Below, piece after piece: positions 1 through 8,922 of a stretch of DNA of 64,000 nt. The stretch's first letter is position 1. Each line of letters begins with the position of its first letter. This DNA comes from JAWXTK01 sp044433645 (GTDB lineage Bacteria > Bacteroidota > Bacteroidia > Bacteroidales > Rikenellaceae): NCBI GenBank assembly GCA_044433645.1, contig JAWXTK010000004.1, positions 1 through 64,000 on the forward strand. Reading direction: 5' to 3'. The position numbers and the translations under genes were made by a program. The notes under the pieces were generated by a model. The model was given only the letters and a program-made list of their open reading frames with translations. It was not told where the DNA came from and did not search any database.

Positions 1-108
1 ATTGAAAACAAGCTAAATAATCGTCCTCGTAAAAGACTCGGATACCTCACACCAAATGAAAAATTTAAACAAATTATTAATATGAATTCAGTTGCATTTG
101 CAGGTTGA
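1..108 (+). mobile_element. IS30-family transposase, C-terminal fragment (cut by window edge)
   Basis: The open frame from base 1 to the TGA at 106-108 encodes the last 35 residues of a transposase. It contains LNNRPRKRLGYLTPNE followed by a short tail ending VAFAG. The RPRK-LGY-TP-E pattern with a terminal VAF is the usual C-terminus of Bacteroidota IS30/IS4351-type DDE transposases. Most of the gene, including the catalytic residues, lies left of the window, so intactness cannot be judged. As in related elements, the right inverted repeat probably overlaps the stop codon, at about bases 87-116. The element has landed in the antiterminator gene to its right. Confidence 0.8.
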
Positions 109-364
109 ATTCAGCGTTTATTTCGCGCTTAATTTTATTTAACTCATTAAGGTTAGCTTTTATAAAAATTAGGTTGGAGATTATGGGCTGTTTTTCTAAG
201 GATTTTTTACCGTTTTTAAACTTGACTACGGTCTTTAAAGGAGAGTAGTTTTCTATGTTTTTTTCGCTTAGAATTTTCTCTGCCTTTCTGATTCTTTGGT
301 AGGTGACTTTCATTGCATACCATGCGCTGTTTTTTTCTTTGTATTCTATCCGTAAGTTTGTCAT
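77..364 (-). pseudogene. UpxY/NusG-like transcription antiterminator, truncated by the IS element
   Basis: The 95-residue frame starts at ATG 364 and keeps only an N-terminal NGN-type domain. It has WYAMKVTYQR near residue 15, then ENYSPLKTVVKF, then an IISNLIFIKA stretch, matching the WYA-R and IPNLIF patterns of UpxY proteins. UpxY proteins are NusG paralogues that antiterminate capsule or exopolysaccharide operons and normally run to about 170 residues with a KOW-like C-terminus. Here the frame runs into the inverted repeat of the IS30 element (its last residues are the complement of the repeat) and stops at 77. The true junction is probably near 112-120. The product should be inactive unless the short form retains a function. 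Confidence 0.6.
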
Positions 365-385
365 TGGGATATAAGGGGTAGACTC

Positions 386-413
386 TAATAATCATATAAT
401 ATGCTGATTATTA
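386..413. other. Inverted repeat in the leader of the antiterminator remnant
   Basis: TAATAATCA (386-394) and TGATTATTA (405-413) form a perfect 9-bp stem with a 10-base AT-rich loop, about 20 bases upstream of the antiterminator ATG. A second, weaker stem (TTTTACC/GGTAAAA) lies near 454-477. Neither has a convincing T-tract, so a terminator or attenuator role is only a possibility. No TAnnTTTG promoter is visible on the minus strand in 365-507. Confidence 0.35.
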
Positions 414-507
414 GTTAATTAAATACTTTAATAGATAAAAGCAATAACTGTCTTTTACCGTGTGTAAAGGTAAAAAATTAATAAAGATTAGGATAAAATC
501 TAGGGTT

Positions 508-999
508 TTAGTTATACGTTTTTTGGGTTTTAAACGTATAATTTTTCTGCATCAGATAGCTGTAAATAACAGAAATTGCAGTAGTAAGAGCCTTAGAAGG
601 GGTAGGGTAAAATGCTAGGATATCTACAAATAGTTTAAGGCATAAATAGTTTAAAACTATTGAACCAAAAACTACTAAACAATAGCGCAAAAGCTGCGTT
701 TTTGTGCCGAGTTTTGATGTTTTAAATGCCACATATTTGTTAAGATAGAATCCGTTGAAAAAAGTAATGGGGAACACGATAAGCATGGATGCTATGTGTG
801 CAGAAATCACAATAAAGCCCAAATTTAGGTGGTTTTCTGACAAAATATAATGAAAAACTAGGTAGTAATAAACGATATCTAAGCCCATGTTTGATGCCCC
901 ACAGACAGCGTAACGAAAAGTGTCTTGAGGTAGGATTTTTCTTAGAAATGGGAAGTAGAAAAAATCTATAATTTGGGTTATTATCTTGGCTATTGTCAT
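508..999 (-). CDS. GtrA-family membrane protein
   Basis: This 163-residue protein has four hydrophobic segments (about residues 25-50, 60-85, 100-120 and 130-150). It carries the GtrA signature: FRYAVCGASNMGLD near the N-terminus and NGFYLNKYVAFKT in the middle. GtrA-family proteins are inner-membrane proteins linked to cell-surface polysaccharide synthesis, often described as flippases or partners for lipid-linked sugars. Its ATG overlaps the uvrB stop codon (ATGA at 996-999 on the minus strand), so translation is probably coupled to uvrB. With the antiterminator remnant downstream, it may be the edge of a former polysaccharide locus. Substrate unknown. Confidence 0.8.
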   Translation of the reverse strand: MTIAKIITQIIDFFYFPFLRKILPQDTFRYAVCGASNMGLDIVYYYLVFHYILSENHLNLGFIVISAHIASMLIVFPITFFNGFYLNKYVAFKTSKLGTKTQLLRYCLVVFGSIVLNYLCLKLFVDILAFYPTPSKALTTAISVIYSYLMQKNYTFKTQKTYN

Positions 1000-3020
1000 T
1001 TATTTTGCTCAGCTTTTTGCTTTTGTAATTCATACATACGATCTCTGAATTTTGCAGCTTGCAGGAAGTCTAGTTCCTTAGATGCCTCATTCATCAACTG
1101 TCTTAATTGCTCTATTGCTTGGTCTAAATCACCACCCGTTGAGTATTCGGTTTTGCTCTCAGCTGCCATTGATGACTTGCTAGTGAGGGCATTATTATAT
1201 ATATAAGTATCGTCAAAGTTTCTTGATGCCACCAGCGAGTTTACCTTGTTGCTTTTCACTGCTTGCTTAGGTGTTATCTTGTTTTGCATATTAAAGAGCA
1301 CTTGTTTTGTGCGCCTAGTGTTGGTCTCCCATATAACTTTTAACATGGAGTCGGTGTAAACCTCAGCATACATTATCACCTTGCCGTTTGGGTTACGAGC
1401 TGCTCTGCCCGAGGTCTGAGTCAGCGAGCGAGCACTCCTTAAAAATCCTTCTTTGTCAGCATCTAAGATAGCTACTAAAGATACTTCAGGCAAATCAAGT
1501 CCCTCACGCAGAAGATTAACTCCAATTAGCACGTCAAACATACCGGCGCGCAAATCTTCAAGTATCTGAACTCTCTCCAGAGTGTCAATATCTGAGTGCA
1601 TATAGCGATTTCTGATGCCTGCACGGTCAAAATATTTTGATAGCTCCTCGGCCATACGTTTGGTGAGCGTGGCAACTAGCACCTTCTCGTCTTTTTCGGC
1701 GCGTGAGTTTATTTCTGATATTAAATCATCTATCTGATTTGTGGTGACTCTTACATTTATTAGTGGGTCTACAAGTCCTGTGGGACGTATAACTTGCTCG
1801 GCAAACACACCTTCGCATTTGTTAAGTTCGTAGTCGGCAGGTGTTGCGCTTACATATATTGTTTGGCCAGCAATTTGCTCAAACTCCTCAAATTTCAGGG
1901 GCCTGTTATCTTTGGCAGCAGGCAGTCGGTAGCCATATTCCACCAAGTTTTCCTTGCGCGAGGCATCACCCCCATACATAGCTCTAATCTGAGGTATGGT
2001 GACGTGGCTTTCGTCTATAATAATGATGAAATCTTTTGGGAAATAATCTAGCAAACAGAAAGGTCTGCTGCCAGGTTCTCGCCCATCGAAGTAGCGCGAA
2101 TAGTTTTCTATGCCCGAACAATAACCCAATTCTTTTATCATTTCAAGGTCGTATTCCACCCTTTGTTTTATGCGCGAGGCCTCTTGTGGGCGACCCATTT
2201 TCTCGAAAAATGAGATTTGTAGACCAAGGTCTAACTGTATTTGTGCTATTGCGCTATTGATTCTTTCTTTTGTGGTGACGAAAAGATTTGCAGGATAAAT
2301 TGTGATATTTTCCTGTGAGTTTAGTCGGTGTCCACTTTGAGGATCAATTTGTGATATGCTCTCTATCTCATCGTCAAAAAATCCAACCCTGTAAGCCGTT
2401 GCCCCATATGCCGGCATGATATCTATGGTCTCGCCACTAACCCTGAAAGTTCCACTTGCGAGTTCTAGCTCTGTGCGAGTGTAAAGAGCTTCGACTAGTT
2501 TGTATAAAAATTTCTTGCGCGAGATGACTTCTCCCACCTTAATTTCCACCGATGTGTCGTGAAAATCAGCAGGGTTTCCTATACCATACAGGCATGACAC
2601 GCTAGAGACCACTATAATATCGCGCCTGCCAGAAAGCAGGGCAGAGGTGGTGCTCATACGCATTTTTTCTATCTCCTCGTTGATAGATAAATCTTTTTCT
2701 ATATAGGTATTTGAGGCTGGAATAAAGGCCTCGGGCTGATAATAATCGTAGTAAGATACGAAATATTCAACCATATTTTCGGGAAAGAAATTGCTGAACT
2801 CACCGTAAAGCTGAGATGCAAGCGTTTTGTTATGGCTTAGAACCAGAACAGGGCGATTAAGATTTTTTATAACGTTGGCAATAGTAAAAGTCTTGCCCGA
2901 ACCAGTCACCCCTATAAGCAAGGCATTACCATCGCTCTTTTTAATAGTATTTGTTAAGTCCTCTATGGCTTTGGGTTGGTCGCCCATTGGCTCATAATCT
3001 GATGAAAGAATGAAATCCAT
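996..3020 (-). CDS. uvrB: Excinuclease ABC subunit B
   Basis: UvrB is the DNA-damage verification helicase of nucleotide excision repair; it is loaded by UvrA and recruits UvrC. The 674 residues cover the whole family length. Walker A GVTGSGKT is at residues 37-44. The beta-hairpin region YYDYYQPEAF follows. Helicase motifs include DESHVT and the SGRAARN arginine finger. A C-terminal UVR motif (residues about 630-670) for contact with UvrC is present. The gene has its own promoter (3054-3084) in the divergent gap with dnaG, and gtrA follows by a 4-base overlap. uvrA is in the same window at 30769, in a different operon. Very secure. Confidence 0.98.
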   Translation of the reverse strand: MDFILSSDYEPMGDQPKAIEDLTNTIKKSDGNALLIGVTGSGKTFTIANVIKNLNRPVLVLSHNKTLASQLYGEFSNFFPENMVEYFVSYYDYYQPEAFIPASNTYIEKDLSINEEIEKMRMSTTSALLSGRRDIIVVSSVSCLYGIGNPADFHDTSVEIKVGEVISRKKFLYKLVEALYTRTELELASGTFRVSGETIDIMPAYGATAYRVGFFDDEIESISQIDPQSGHRLNSQENITIYPANLFVTTKERINSAIAQIQLDLGLQISFFEKMGRPQEASRIKQRVEYDLEMIKELGYCSGIENYSRYFDGREPGSRPFCLLDYFPKDFIIIIDESHVTIPQIRAMYGGDASRKENLVEYGYRLPAAKDNRPLKFEEFEQIAGQTIYVSATPADYELNKCEGVFAEQVIRPTGLVDPLINVRVTTNQIDDLISEINSRAEKDEKVLVATLTKRMAEELSKYFDRAGIRNRYMHSDIDTLERVQILEDLRAGMFDVLIGVNLLREGLDLPEVSLVAILDADKEGFLRSARSLTQTSGRAARNPNGKVIMYAEVYTDSMLKVIWETNTRRTKQVLFNMQNKITPKQAVKSNKVNSLVASRNFDDTYIYNNALTSKSSMAAESKTEYSTGGDLDQAIEQLRQLMNEASKELDFLQAAKFRDRMYELQKQKAEQNK

Positions 3021-3053
3021 AGTTTTTAAGAAATGCTATTGTAGTTTGTAGTA

Positions 3054-3084
3054 CAAAGTTAAAAAAAATCTATATCTTTACAAA
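3054..3084 (-). promoter_or_regulatory. uvrB promoter
   Basis: On the minus strand, TTTG (3081-3084) and TAACTTTG (3054-3061) are separated by 19 bases, an exact match to the Bacteroidota housekeeping promoter TTTG-N19-TAnnTTTG. Transcription should begin near 3048, leaving a leader of about 28 bases before the uvrB ATG at 3020. The opposite strand offers only an imperfect TATCTTTA (3073-3080) for dnaG. Confidence 0.75.
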
Positions 3085-3103
3085 CTGATACACTTTAATT
3101 ATT

Positions 3104-5053
3104 ATGATAGACAAACTCACCATAGATAGAATTTACTCCACGGCTAATATTATTGACATAGTCGGAGACTTTGTGACGCTCAAGAAAAAAGGCGTTAACT
3201 ATCAGGCTTGTTGTCCTTTTCATAACGAGAAAACCCCTTCGTTTGTTGTTTCGCCCAGTAAGGGTCTTTACAAATGTTTCGGCTGTGGCAAGGGTGGAAA
3301 TGCTGTGACTTTTTTGATGGATCACGAAAATATGAGCTATGTTGAGGCTCTGAAATACGTGGCAAAGAAATACGGCATAGAAATTCAAGAAAAAGAACTC
3401 ACTCCCGAGCAGATTAAAGAAAACGATAACCGTGAGAGCATGATGATAGTGAGCAGCTATGCTGACGACTATTTTCGCGATGCTCTGCACAATAGCGAGC
3501 AGGGTCAGGCCATAGGTCTTAGTTACTTTAAAGAACGTGGCTTTAATAATAAAACTATAGAAAAATTTGGTCTAGGTTTTTGCCCAACAGACGGTGATAA
3601 ATTCACTCAAACAGCACTAGGAAAAGGCTATAAAGAGGAATTTTTAATCGCAACGGGACTTACTATCAAAAAAGATAGGGGAGGATATTACGATAGATTT
3701 TGTGGCAGAGTGATTTTCCCTATTCATGGCATAAGTGGTAGGGTTACGGCCTTTGGGGGCAGGACCATGCGCACGGATAAAAATGTTGCTAAATACCTGA
3801 ATTCGCCCGAGAGCGAGATTTATCATAAGAGTAATATTCTTTACGGTCTATTCTTTGCGCGTACGGCAATTTCTAAGAGTGATAGCTGTATTTTGGTGGA
3901 GGGTTACACTGATGTGATATCTATGCATCAGGCTGGTATTGAGAATGTTGTCTCCTCGTCTGGCACTTCGCTTACCATAGAGCAAATACGCCTAATTGCA
4001 AGATTTACCAAAAATATTACCGTGATTTATGACGGTGACTCGGCTGGTATCAAGGCCTCGCTCAGGGGTATAGATATGATACTTCGTGAGGGTCTAAATG
4101 TTAGGGTGGTGTTGCTGCCCGAGGGTGAAGACCCTGATTCTTTTGCTAGAAAACATGACACAGCATCGCTCAGAGAAGAGATAAACTCTAGGCAGGAAGA
4201 TTTCTTGGGCTTTAAGATGCGACTTTTAATGGATGAGGCCAGCGAAGACCCTATAAAATTGTCGGCTTTGATAACTGATATGGTCGAATCTATCGCTCAG
4301 ATTCCAGATAGCATACCTCGTTCGGTATATATTAAGGAGTGTGCTAAGGTGATGAGAGTGGATGAGCAGATGTTAATTTCTGAGGTAGCGCGCAAACGTT
4401 TGACTCACACCTCAGACAAGGAGGCTGTGGATTTTGTTCGCCGTGAGCAGGCTCGTATAAATCAGGTTATTTCTCAGCCTCAGGCCGTTGAGAAAGTTAT
4501 TGCCGGCAGTTCAAATTCTGAGTTAGAGAAGGAATTGGTAAAATATTTGCTTAAGTATGGAGATAAAAACTTTGATTATAAGCAGGGGCGTGAGATTACA
4601 GAAATTAATGTTGCTGAGACGATAATTAGTGATTTGAGGGCTAATCAAATAACTTTTCAAGACCCGATTTACCAAACTATTTATCAGACTTATTGCACAC
4701 TTTATGATGCTGGTGATGTGCAGATGCATCATTTTATCAATCATAGTGATGCAAATGTGTGTAATGCTGTGGTTGATATTTTAACTAGCGATGATAATTA
4801 CGTGCCCAGCAAAATATGGGAAAAGCACGAGGTTATTATCGAGAGTGAGCAAGACAGACTTCGCGAGGCAGTGCCTAGAGCAATTATATTATATAAGTGT
4901 AAGGTTATAGAATCTATAATCGCCTCACTTAACGATAAGCTTAAGGATGAAAACCTGGGCGATGAGCAGATGAGTGAGATTATGTACCAGATAGCCTTGC
5001 TGAACAAAGAGAGAATTTTGATATCAAAGAAACTTTCAAGATTAATCATCTAA
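3104..5053 (+). CDS. dnaG: DNA primase
   Basis: DnaG makes RNA primers for replication. The 649-residue protein has the CHC2 zinc-binding domain first (C37, H40, C58, C61, spaced C-x2-H-x17-C-x2-C). The catalytic core with a TOPRIM fold follows: the acidic glutamate in LVEGYTDVI is near residue 266 and DGDSAG near 310. The C-terminal third is the helicase-interaction part and is poorly conserved. It starts at ATG 3104, divergently from uvrB, and galE follows after 14 bases, so the two may be co-transcribed. In this lineage dnaG is not next to rpoD. Confidence 0.97.
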   Translation: MIDKLTIDRIYSTANIIDIVGDFVTLKKKGVNYQACCPFHNEKTPSFVVSPSKGLYKCFGCGKGGNAVTFLMDHENMSYVEALKYVAKKYGIEIQEKELTPEQIKENDNRESMMIVSSYADDYFRDALHNSEQGQAIGLSYFKERGFNNKTIEKFGLGFCPTDGDKFTQTALGKGYKEEFLIATGLTIKKDRGGYYDRFCGRVIFPIHGISGRVTAFGGRTMRTDKNVAKYLNSPESEIYHKSNILYGLFFARTAISKSDSCILVEGYTDVISMHQAGIENVVSSSGTSLTIEQIRLIARFTKNITVIYDGDSAGIKASLRGIDMILREGLNVRVVLLPEGEDPDSFARKHDTASLREEINSRQEDFLGFKMRLLMDEASEDPIKLSALITDMVESIAQIPDSIPRSVYIKECAKVMRVDEQMLISEVARKRLTHTSDKEAVDFVRREQARINQVISQPQAVEKVIAGSSNSELEKELVKYLLKYGDKNFDYKQGREITEINVAETIISDLRANQITFQDPIYQTIYQTYCTLYDAGDVQMHHFINHSDANVCNAVVDILTSDDNYVPSKIWEKHEVIIESEQDRLREAVPRAIILYKCKVIESIIASLNDKLKDENLGDEQMSEIMYQIALLNKERILISKKLSRLII

Positions 5054-5067
5054 AAAAACTTAATATT

Positions 5068-6090
5068 ATGAACAAAACAGTTTTAGTTACAGGGGGTGCA
5101 GGCTACATTGGTTCGCACACTACGGTTGAACTTATTGAGGCAGGTTATGATGTGGTTATAGTTGATAATTTGTCTAATTCTAATATGGACGCAGTCTCTG
5201 GTGTTCGTAAAATTACTGGTGTTGATGTGCCTTTTGAGAGAGTGGATTGCGCTGATAAGCTTGCTTTAAGTGAGGTTTTTGCAAAATATAAGTTTAATTC
5301 TATTATTCACTTCGCAGCTAGCAAGGCTGTGGGTGAGTCGGTTGATAAACCTTTGGAATATTACAGAAATAATCTTCTCTCGCTTATGAATATCTTGGAT
5401 TTAATGCGAGAGTTTAAGGTGAGAAACTTGGTGTTTTCGTCTTCGTGCACTGTTTATGGGCAGGCCGAGATTTTGCCAGTTACCGAGTCTACCCCTAGGT
5501 TAGATGCTATGTCGCCTTATGGAAATACTAAGCGAATTTGTGAGGATATAATTTTTGATACTACCAGGGCGTGTGCTGAGATTTCGGCCATCGCACTTAG
5601 ATATTTTAATCCTATTGGTGCTCATCCTTCATCGCTTATAGGCGAGTTGCCTAAGGGAGTGCCTGCTAATTTAGTGCCTTTTATTACGCAAACAGCAGCT
5701 GGACTTCGTGAACAGCTTAGTGTTTTTGGCAATGACTATAACACACCTGACGGCTCTAATTTAAGAGATTATATAGATATTATGGACTTGGCCAAAGCTC
5801 ATGTTGTTGCTATGACTCGCATGGTTGAGGGCGCATCTAAATCTTCTTATGAGATATTTAATATAGGTACGGGGTGTGCCGTTTCGGTTTTGGAACTTAT
5901 CACTACTTTTGAAAAAGTCACGGGCGTGAAGTTAAATTACAAGATTGTTGGGCGCAGAGCAGGAGATGTTGAGGCTGTTTGGGCTGACACTAGTTATGCA
6001 GAAAATGAATTAGGTTGGAAGGCAGAGCGCAGTCTTGATGATACTTTAGCGAGCGCTTGGGCGTGGGAAAAACGCGTAAGAGGTTTGTGA
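5068..6090 (+). CDS. galE: UDP-glucose 4-epimerase
   Basis: GalE interconverts UDP-glucose and UDP-galactose (and often the N-acetyl forms), feeding the Leloir pathway and surface-glycan synthesis. The 340 residues match the family length. The NAD-binding Rossmann motif TGGAGYIG is at residues 8-15. The short-chain-dehydrogenase catalytic pair is Y151 and K155 (YGNTK), preceded by a serine-rich SSSCTVYG segment. The gene follows dnaG by 14 bases and converges on rnz. A GATAGAG/CTCTATC inverted repeat (6089-6095/6111-6117) spans the converging stop codons and might act as a weak terminator. Substrate range cannot be read from the sequence. Confidence 0.92.
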   Translation: MNKTVLVTGGAGYIGSHTTVELIEAGYDVVIVDNLSNSNMDAVSGVRKITGVDVPFERVDCADKLALSEVFAKYKFNSIIHFAASKAVGESVDKPLEYYRNNLLSLMNILDLMREFKVRNLVFSSSCTVYGQAEILPVTESTPRLDAMSPYGNTKRICEDIIFDTTRACAEISAIALRYFNPIGAHPSSLIGELPKGVPANLVPFITQTAAGLREQLSVFGNDYNTPDGSNLRDYIDIMDLAKAHVVAMTRMVEGASKSSYEIFNIGTGCAVSVLELITTFEKVTGVKLNYKIVGRRAGDVEAVWADTSYAENELGWKAERSLDDTLASAWAWEKRVRGL

Positions 6091-6104
6091 TAGAGATAGT
6101 GACC

Positions 6105-7010
6105 CTAACCCTCTATCTCATAACTCTCCAACTCCTTGGCCAAATGAGTGTTCCCAAAAACCTCCCTAGTCTCGGCTAAAACAATGCTTGTGTCTTTGTA
6201 TCTAGGCGATAAGTGACCTATAATCAGCTTTTTAGCGCCTGAAAGTGTTGCAATTTTGCCAGCTTGAGATGCTGTGCTATGGCCTGTCTTATGTGCCGTA
6301 GCTTTATCTTCATTACAAAAAGTAGCCTCGTGATATAATAAATCAACCCCCCTAATTAGACCTGCTGCCTTGGCAGAATACCTCGTGTCACTTAGGTAAG
6401 CATAGCTGCGTGCCTGGTAAGGTAAATAGGTTAATTCGCTGTTTGTGAAACCTTTAATATCTTCACCACGTTTGAGCGCTAAGATATCCTCTAGCGATAG
6501 CCCGTACTCATCAATCTTATGTTTGTGAACGTTGCGCTCAGGGGATTTTTCCTTGAAATGAAAACCTGAGCAGGCTAATTTGTGGCGCAAAGGTATGCTC
6601 CATACTTCCATAACCTTGTTCTGGTAAATCATGGTGTGCTCACGCGTGTTAACCTCGTGGTATTGAACCTCAAAAGGTAATTCCTCGTCTATAAATTTGG
6701 AATAAAACTCTAATATATGCTCAAAAGGCGAAGGTGCAAAAATCTTAATAGGAGTGCGCCTGCCCATAAGTGCAAGTGATGAGAGCAAAGGAATCAGACC
6801 ATAGACATGGTCGCCATGAAGATGAGAAATAAAAATTGCCTTTAATTTCAAAGGATGAATCCCAGCCTTAAGTAATTGGCGCTGAGTTCCCTCACCACAG
6901 TCTATTAAATAAAACTGCTCATGTACATTAAGTACATGAGCAGCGTGATGAGTATTTATTGTAGCAAGAGCAGAGCCACATCCTAAGATAGTTAAGCGAA
7001 AGCTACTCAT
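6105..7010 (-). CDS. rnz: Ribonuclease Z (tRNA 3' processing endonuclease)
   Basis: RNase Z is a zinc-dependent metallo-beta-lactamase-fold nuclease that trims tRNA precursor 3' ends. The hallmark SHLHGDH is at residues 62-68 (H63, H65, D67, H68). The later metal ligands lie in SDTRYS, LYHEATF and the GHLSPRYKD region near the C-terminus. At 301 residues it is the short bacterial form, and the extended exosite arm is visible around residues 150-180. It is the last gene of a minus-strand run behind rpsA, with 14 bases between them, so it is probably transcribed from the rpsA promoter. Confidence 0.95.
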   Translation of the reverse strand: MSSFRLTILGCGSALATINTHHAAHVLNVHEQFYLIDCGEGTQRQLLKAGIHPLKLKAIFISHLHGDHVYGLIPLLSSLALMGRRTPIKIFAPSPFEHILEFYSKFIDEELPFEVQYHEVNTREHTMIYQNKVMEVWSIPLRHKLACSGFHFKEKSPERNVHKHKIDEYGLSLEDILALKRGEDIKGFTNSELTYLPYQARSYAYLSDTRYSAKAAGLIRGVDLLYHEATFCNEDKATAHKTGHSTASQAGKIATLSGAKKLIIGHLSPRYKDTSIVLAETREVFGNTHLAKELESYEIEG

Positions 7011-7024
7011 TGCTAAAAATAAAT

Positions 7025-8851
7025 TTATTCAGAATCTTTAGCTTCCATTTGAGCTTTTAGTTCAGCAAGACCTGAGATATCGCCGAAAGTTGTTTTCTCA
7101 TTAGATGCGTTGATTTTTTTCACTGTAGCTTTAGCTGCATCTGCAGAAGCACGTTTCTCAGCGCGCTCAGCTTTCTCTTCGTTTTTGCGAACTTCCTCGA
7201 AAATACGAGTGTGAGAAAGAGTGATGCGTTTTGTAGCTTTAGAGAACTCGATGATTTTGAAATCAGCAGTCTCGCCAGCTGCGATAGTAGAGCCATCTTC
7301 TTTAACTAGACCACGCAAAGGAGCAAATCCTTCAACATTTTCGCCCAAAGAAACGATAGCACCTTTATCTGTCATATCAGTTACAGTACCTGAGTGAACT
7401 GACTCAACTGTGAATTGCTCTTCAAAGCCATTCCAAGGATTGTCCTCAAGTTGTTTGTGACCTAAGCTCAAACGACGGTTGTCTTTTTCGATTTCTAGAA
7501 CGATAACTTCGATATCAGAACCAATTTGAGTAAACTCAGATGGGTGTTTTACTTTTTTAGTCCAGCTCAAATCTGAGATGTGGATAAGACCGTCGATACC
7601 TTCTTCGATTTCAACAAATACACCAAAGTTAGTGAAGTTACGAACTTTAGCTGTGTGTTTAGAACCTACTGGATATTTAGTATCTATACCTTCCCATGGA
7701 TCTTGAGTTAGTTGTTTGATACCAAGTGACATTTTGCGCTCGTCTCTATCTAGAGTAAGAACAACTGCTTCTAGTTCTTCGCCAACTTTCATAAATTCTT
7801 GAGCAGAACGTAGGTGTTGAGACCAAGACATTTCAGAAACATGGATAAGACCTTCTACGCCAGCTGCAATCTCGATGAATGCACCGTAGTCAGCCATAAC
7901 AACAACTTTACCTTTAACTGTGTCACCAACTTTAAGTTCTGCATCAAGTGCATCCCATGGGTGAGCAGAAAGTTGTTTAAGACCAAGAGCGATACGTTTT
8001 TTAGCATCATCAAAGTCAAGGATAACAACGTTAAGTTTTTGATCCAATTCAACGATTTCTTCTGGGTGGTTAACACGTCCCCAGCTAAGATCTGTGATGT
8101 GGATAAGACCGTCTACGCCACCAAGGTCGATGAATACACCATAAGAAGTGATGTTTTTAACTGTACCTTCAAGGATTTGACCTTTTTCAAGGGTAGCCAT
8201 GATTTTTTGTTTTTGAGCCTCAAGTTCAGCCTCGATAAGAGCTTTGTGAGAAACAACAACGTTACGGAATTCTTGGTTGATTTTAACCACTTTGAATTCC
8301 ATAGTTTTGTCAACGTAGATATCGTAGTCACGAATAGGACGAACGTCGATTTGAGATCCTGGCAAGAAAGCCTCGATACCAAATACGTCAACGATCATAC
8401 CACCTTTAGTACGGCATTTGATATAACCTTTGATGATTTCGTCTTCTTCCAATGCTTTGTTAACACGATCCCAACTACGTAGTTGACGTGCTTTTTTGTG
8501 AGAAAGGATAAGTTGACCTTTTTTGTCTTCTGCGCTTTCTACGTATACTTCTACTTTTTCGCCTACTGCAAGCTCAGGGTTGTAACGGAACTCACCTATG
8601 CCGATGATACCTTCTGATTTGTAGCCAATGTTAACTACTACTTCACGTTTGTTTAATCCGATTACTGTACCTTCAACTACCTCACCTACCTGTACTTTAG
8701 ATAGAGTTAGGTCGTATTTTTCGCTGATGCTTTCTTTAGATTCTGTGTAAAGATCTAAATCGTTTTCAAAGGCATTCCAATCGAAATTTTCGTTTGAAAC
8801 CTTCACTGGAGCTTCAGCTGCAGCAGCCTCTAAGTTTTTGTTTTCTTCCAT
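7025..8851 (-). CDS. rpsA: 30S ribosomal protein S1
   Basis: S1 binds mRNA on the 30S subunit. The 608-residue protein is a tandem array of about six S1 OB-fold repeats. The later ones are clearest, with recurring GVFIDLGGVDGLIHITDLSW, GAFIEIAAGVEGLIHVSEMSW and GVFVEIEEGIDGLIHISDLSW blocks and K(L/M)LGxKQL linkers. An acidic, alanine-rich N-terminus and a lysine-rich C-terminal tail flank the repeats. Codon choice is more uniform than in neighbouring genes, as expected for high expression. S1 matters unusually in this phylum because mRNAs lack Shine-Dalgarno sequences. It has its own promoter at 8923-8953 and a leader with a GC-rich stem. Confidence 0.97.
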   Translation of the reverse strand: MEENKNLEAAAAEAPVKVSNENFDWNAFENDLDLYTESKESISEKYDLTLSKVQVGEVVEGTVIGLNKREVVVNIGYKSEGIIGIGEFRYNPELAVGEKVEVYVESAEDKKGQLILSHKKARQLRSWDRVNKALEEDEIIKGYIKCRTKGGMIVDVFGIEAFLPGSQIDVRPIRDYDIYVDKTMEFKVVKINQEFRNVVVSHKALIEAELEAQKQKIMATLEKGQILEGTVKNITSYGVFIDLGGVDGLIHITDLSWGRVNHPEEIVELDQKLNVVILDFDDAKKRIALGLKQLSAHPWDALDAELKVGDTVKGKVVVMADYGAFIEIAAGVEGLIHVSEMSWSQHLRSAQEFMKVGEELEAVVLTLDRDERKMSLGIKQLTQDPWEGIDTKYPVGSKHTAKVRNFTNFGVFVEIEEGIDGLIHISDLSWTKKVKHPSEFTQIGSDIEVIVLEIEKDNRRLSLGHKQLEDNPWNGFEEQFTVESVHSGTVTDMTDKGAIVSLGENVEGFAPLRGLVKEDGSTIAAGETADFKIIEFSKATKRITLSHTRIFEEVRKNEEKAERAEKRASADAAKATVKKINASNEKTTFGDISGLAELKAQMEAKDSE

Positions 8852-8917
8852 TTTGTTACGGTGTTACTTAAAATTAGTTAGACATAAATTACATTCCCTC
8901 TGCGGGGACGGGAAATC
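8852..8917 (-). promoter_or_regulatory. rpsA 5' leader with GC-rich hairpin
   Basis: From the predicted start site (about 8917) to the rpsA ATG there are about 65 untranslated bases. On the minus strand TTCCC and GGGAA enclose GTCCCCGCAGA (about 8893-8913), with alternative pairing of TCCC to GGGA. The rest of the leader is AT-rich. S1 is known to repress its own translation in E. coli; autoregulation through this stem is an inference. No Shine-Dalgarno sequence precedes the ATG. Confidence 0.4.
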
Positions 8918-8922
8918 GGGCA

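Noticed and set aside
3069..3103. dnaG promoter
   Set aside because: TATCTTTA (3073-3080) misses the final G and TTTG lies 24 bases upstream, too far; not strong enough to list as a feature.
6089..6117. Terminator between galE and rnz
   Set aside because: The GATAGAG/CTCTATC stem is only 7 bp with a loop of 15 bases and no T-run; it overlaps coding ends and is not convincing.
7814..8482. A 222-codon open frame on the plus strand opposite rpsA
   Set aside because: It is antisense to strongly conserved S1 repeats, its translation is low-complexity with no family resemblance, and it arises from the biased codon use of rpsA.
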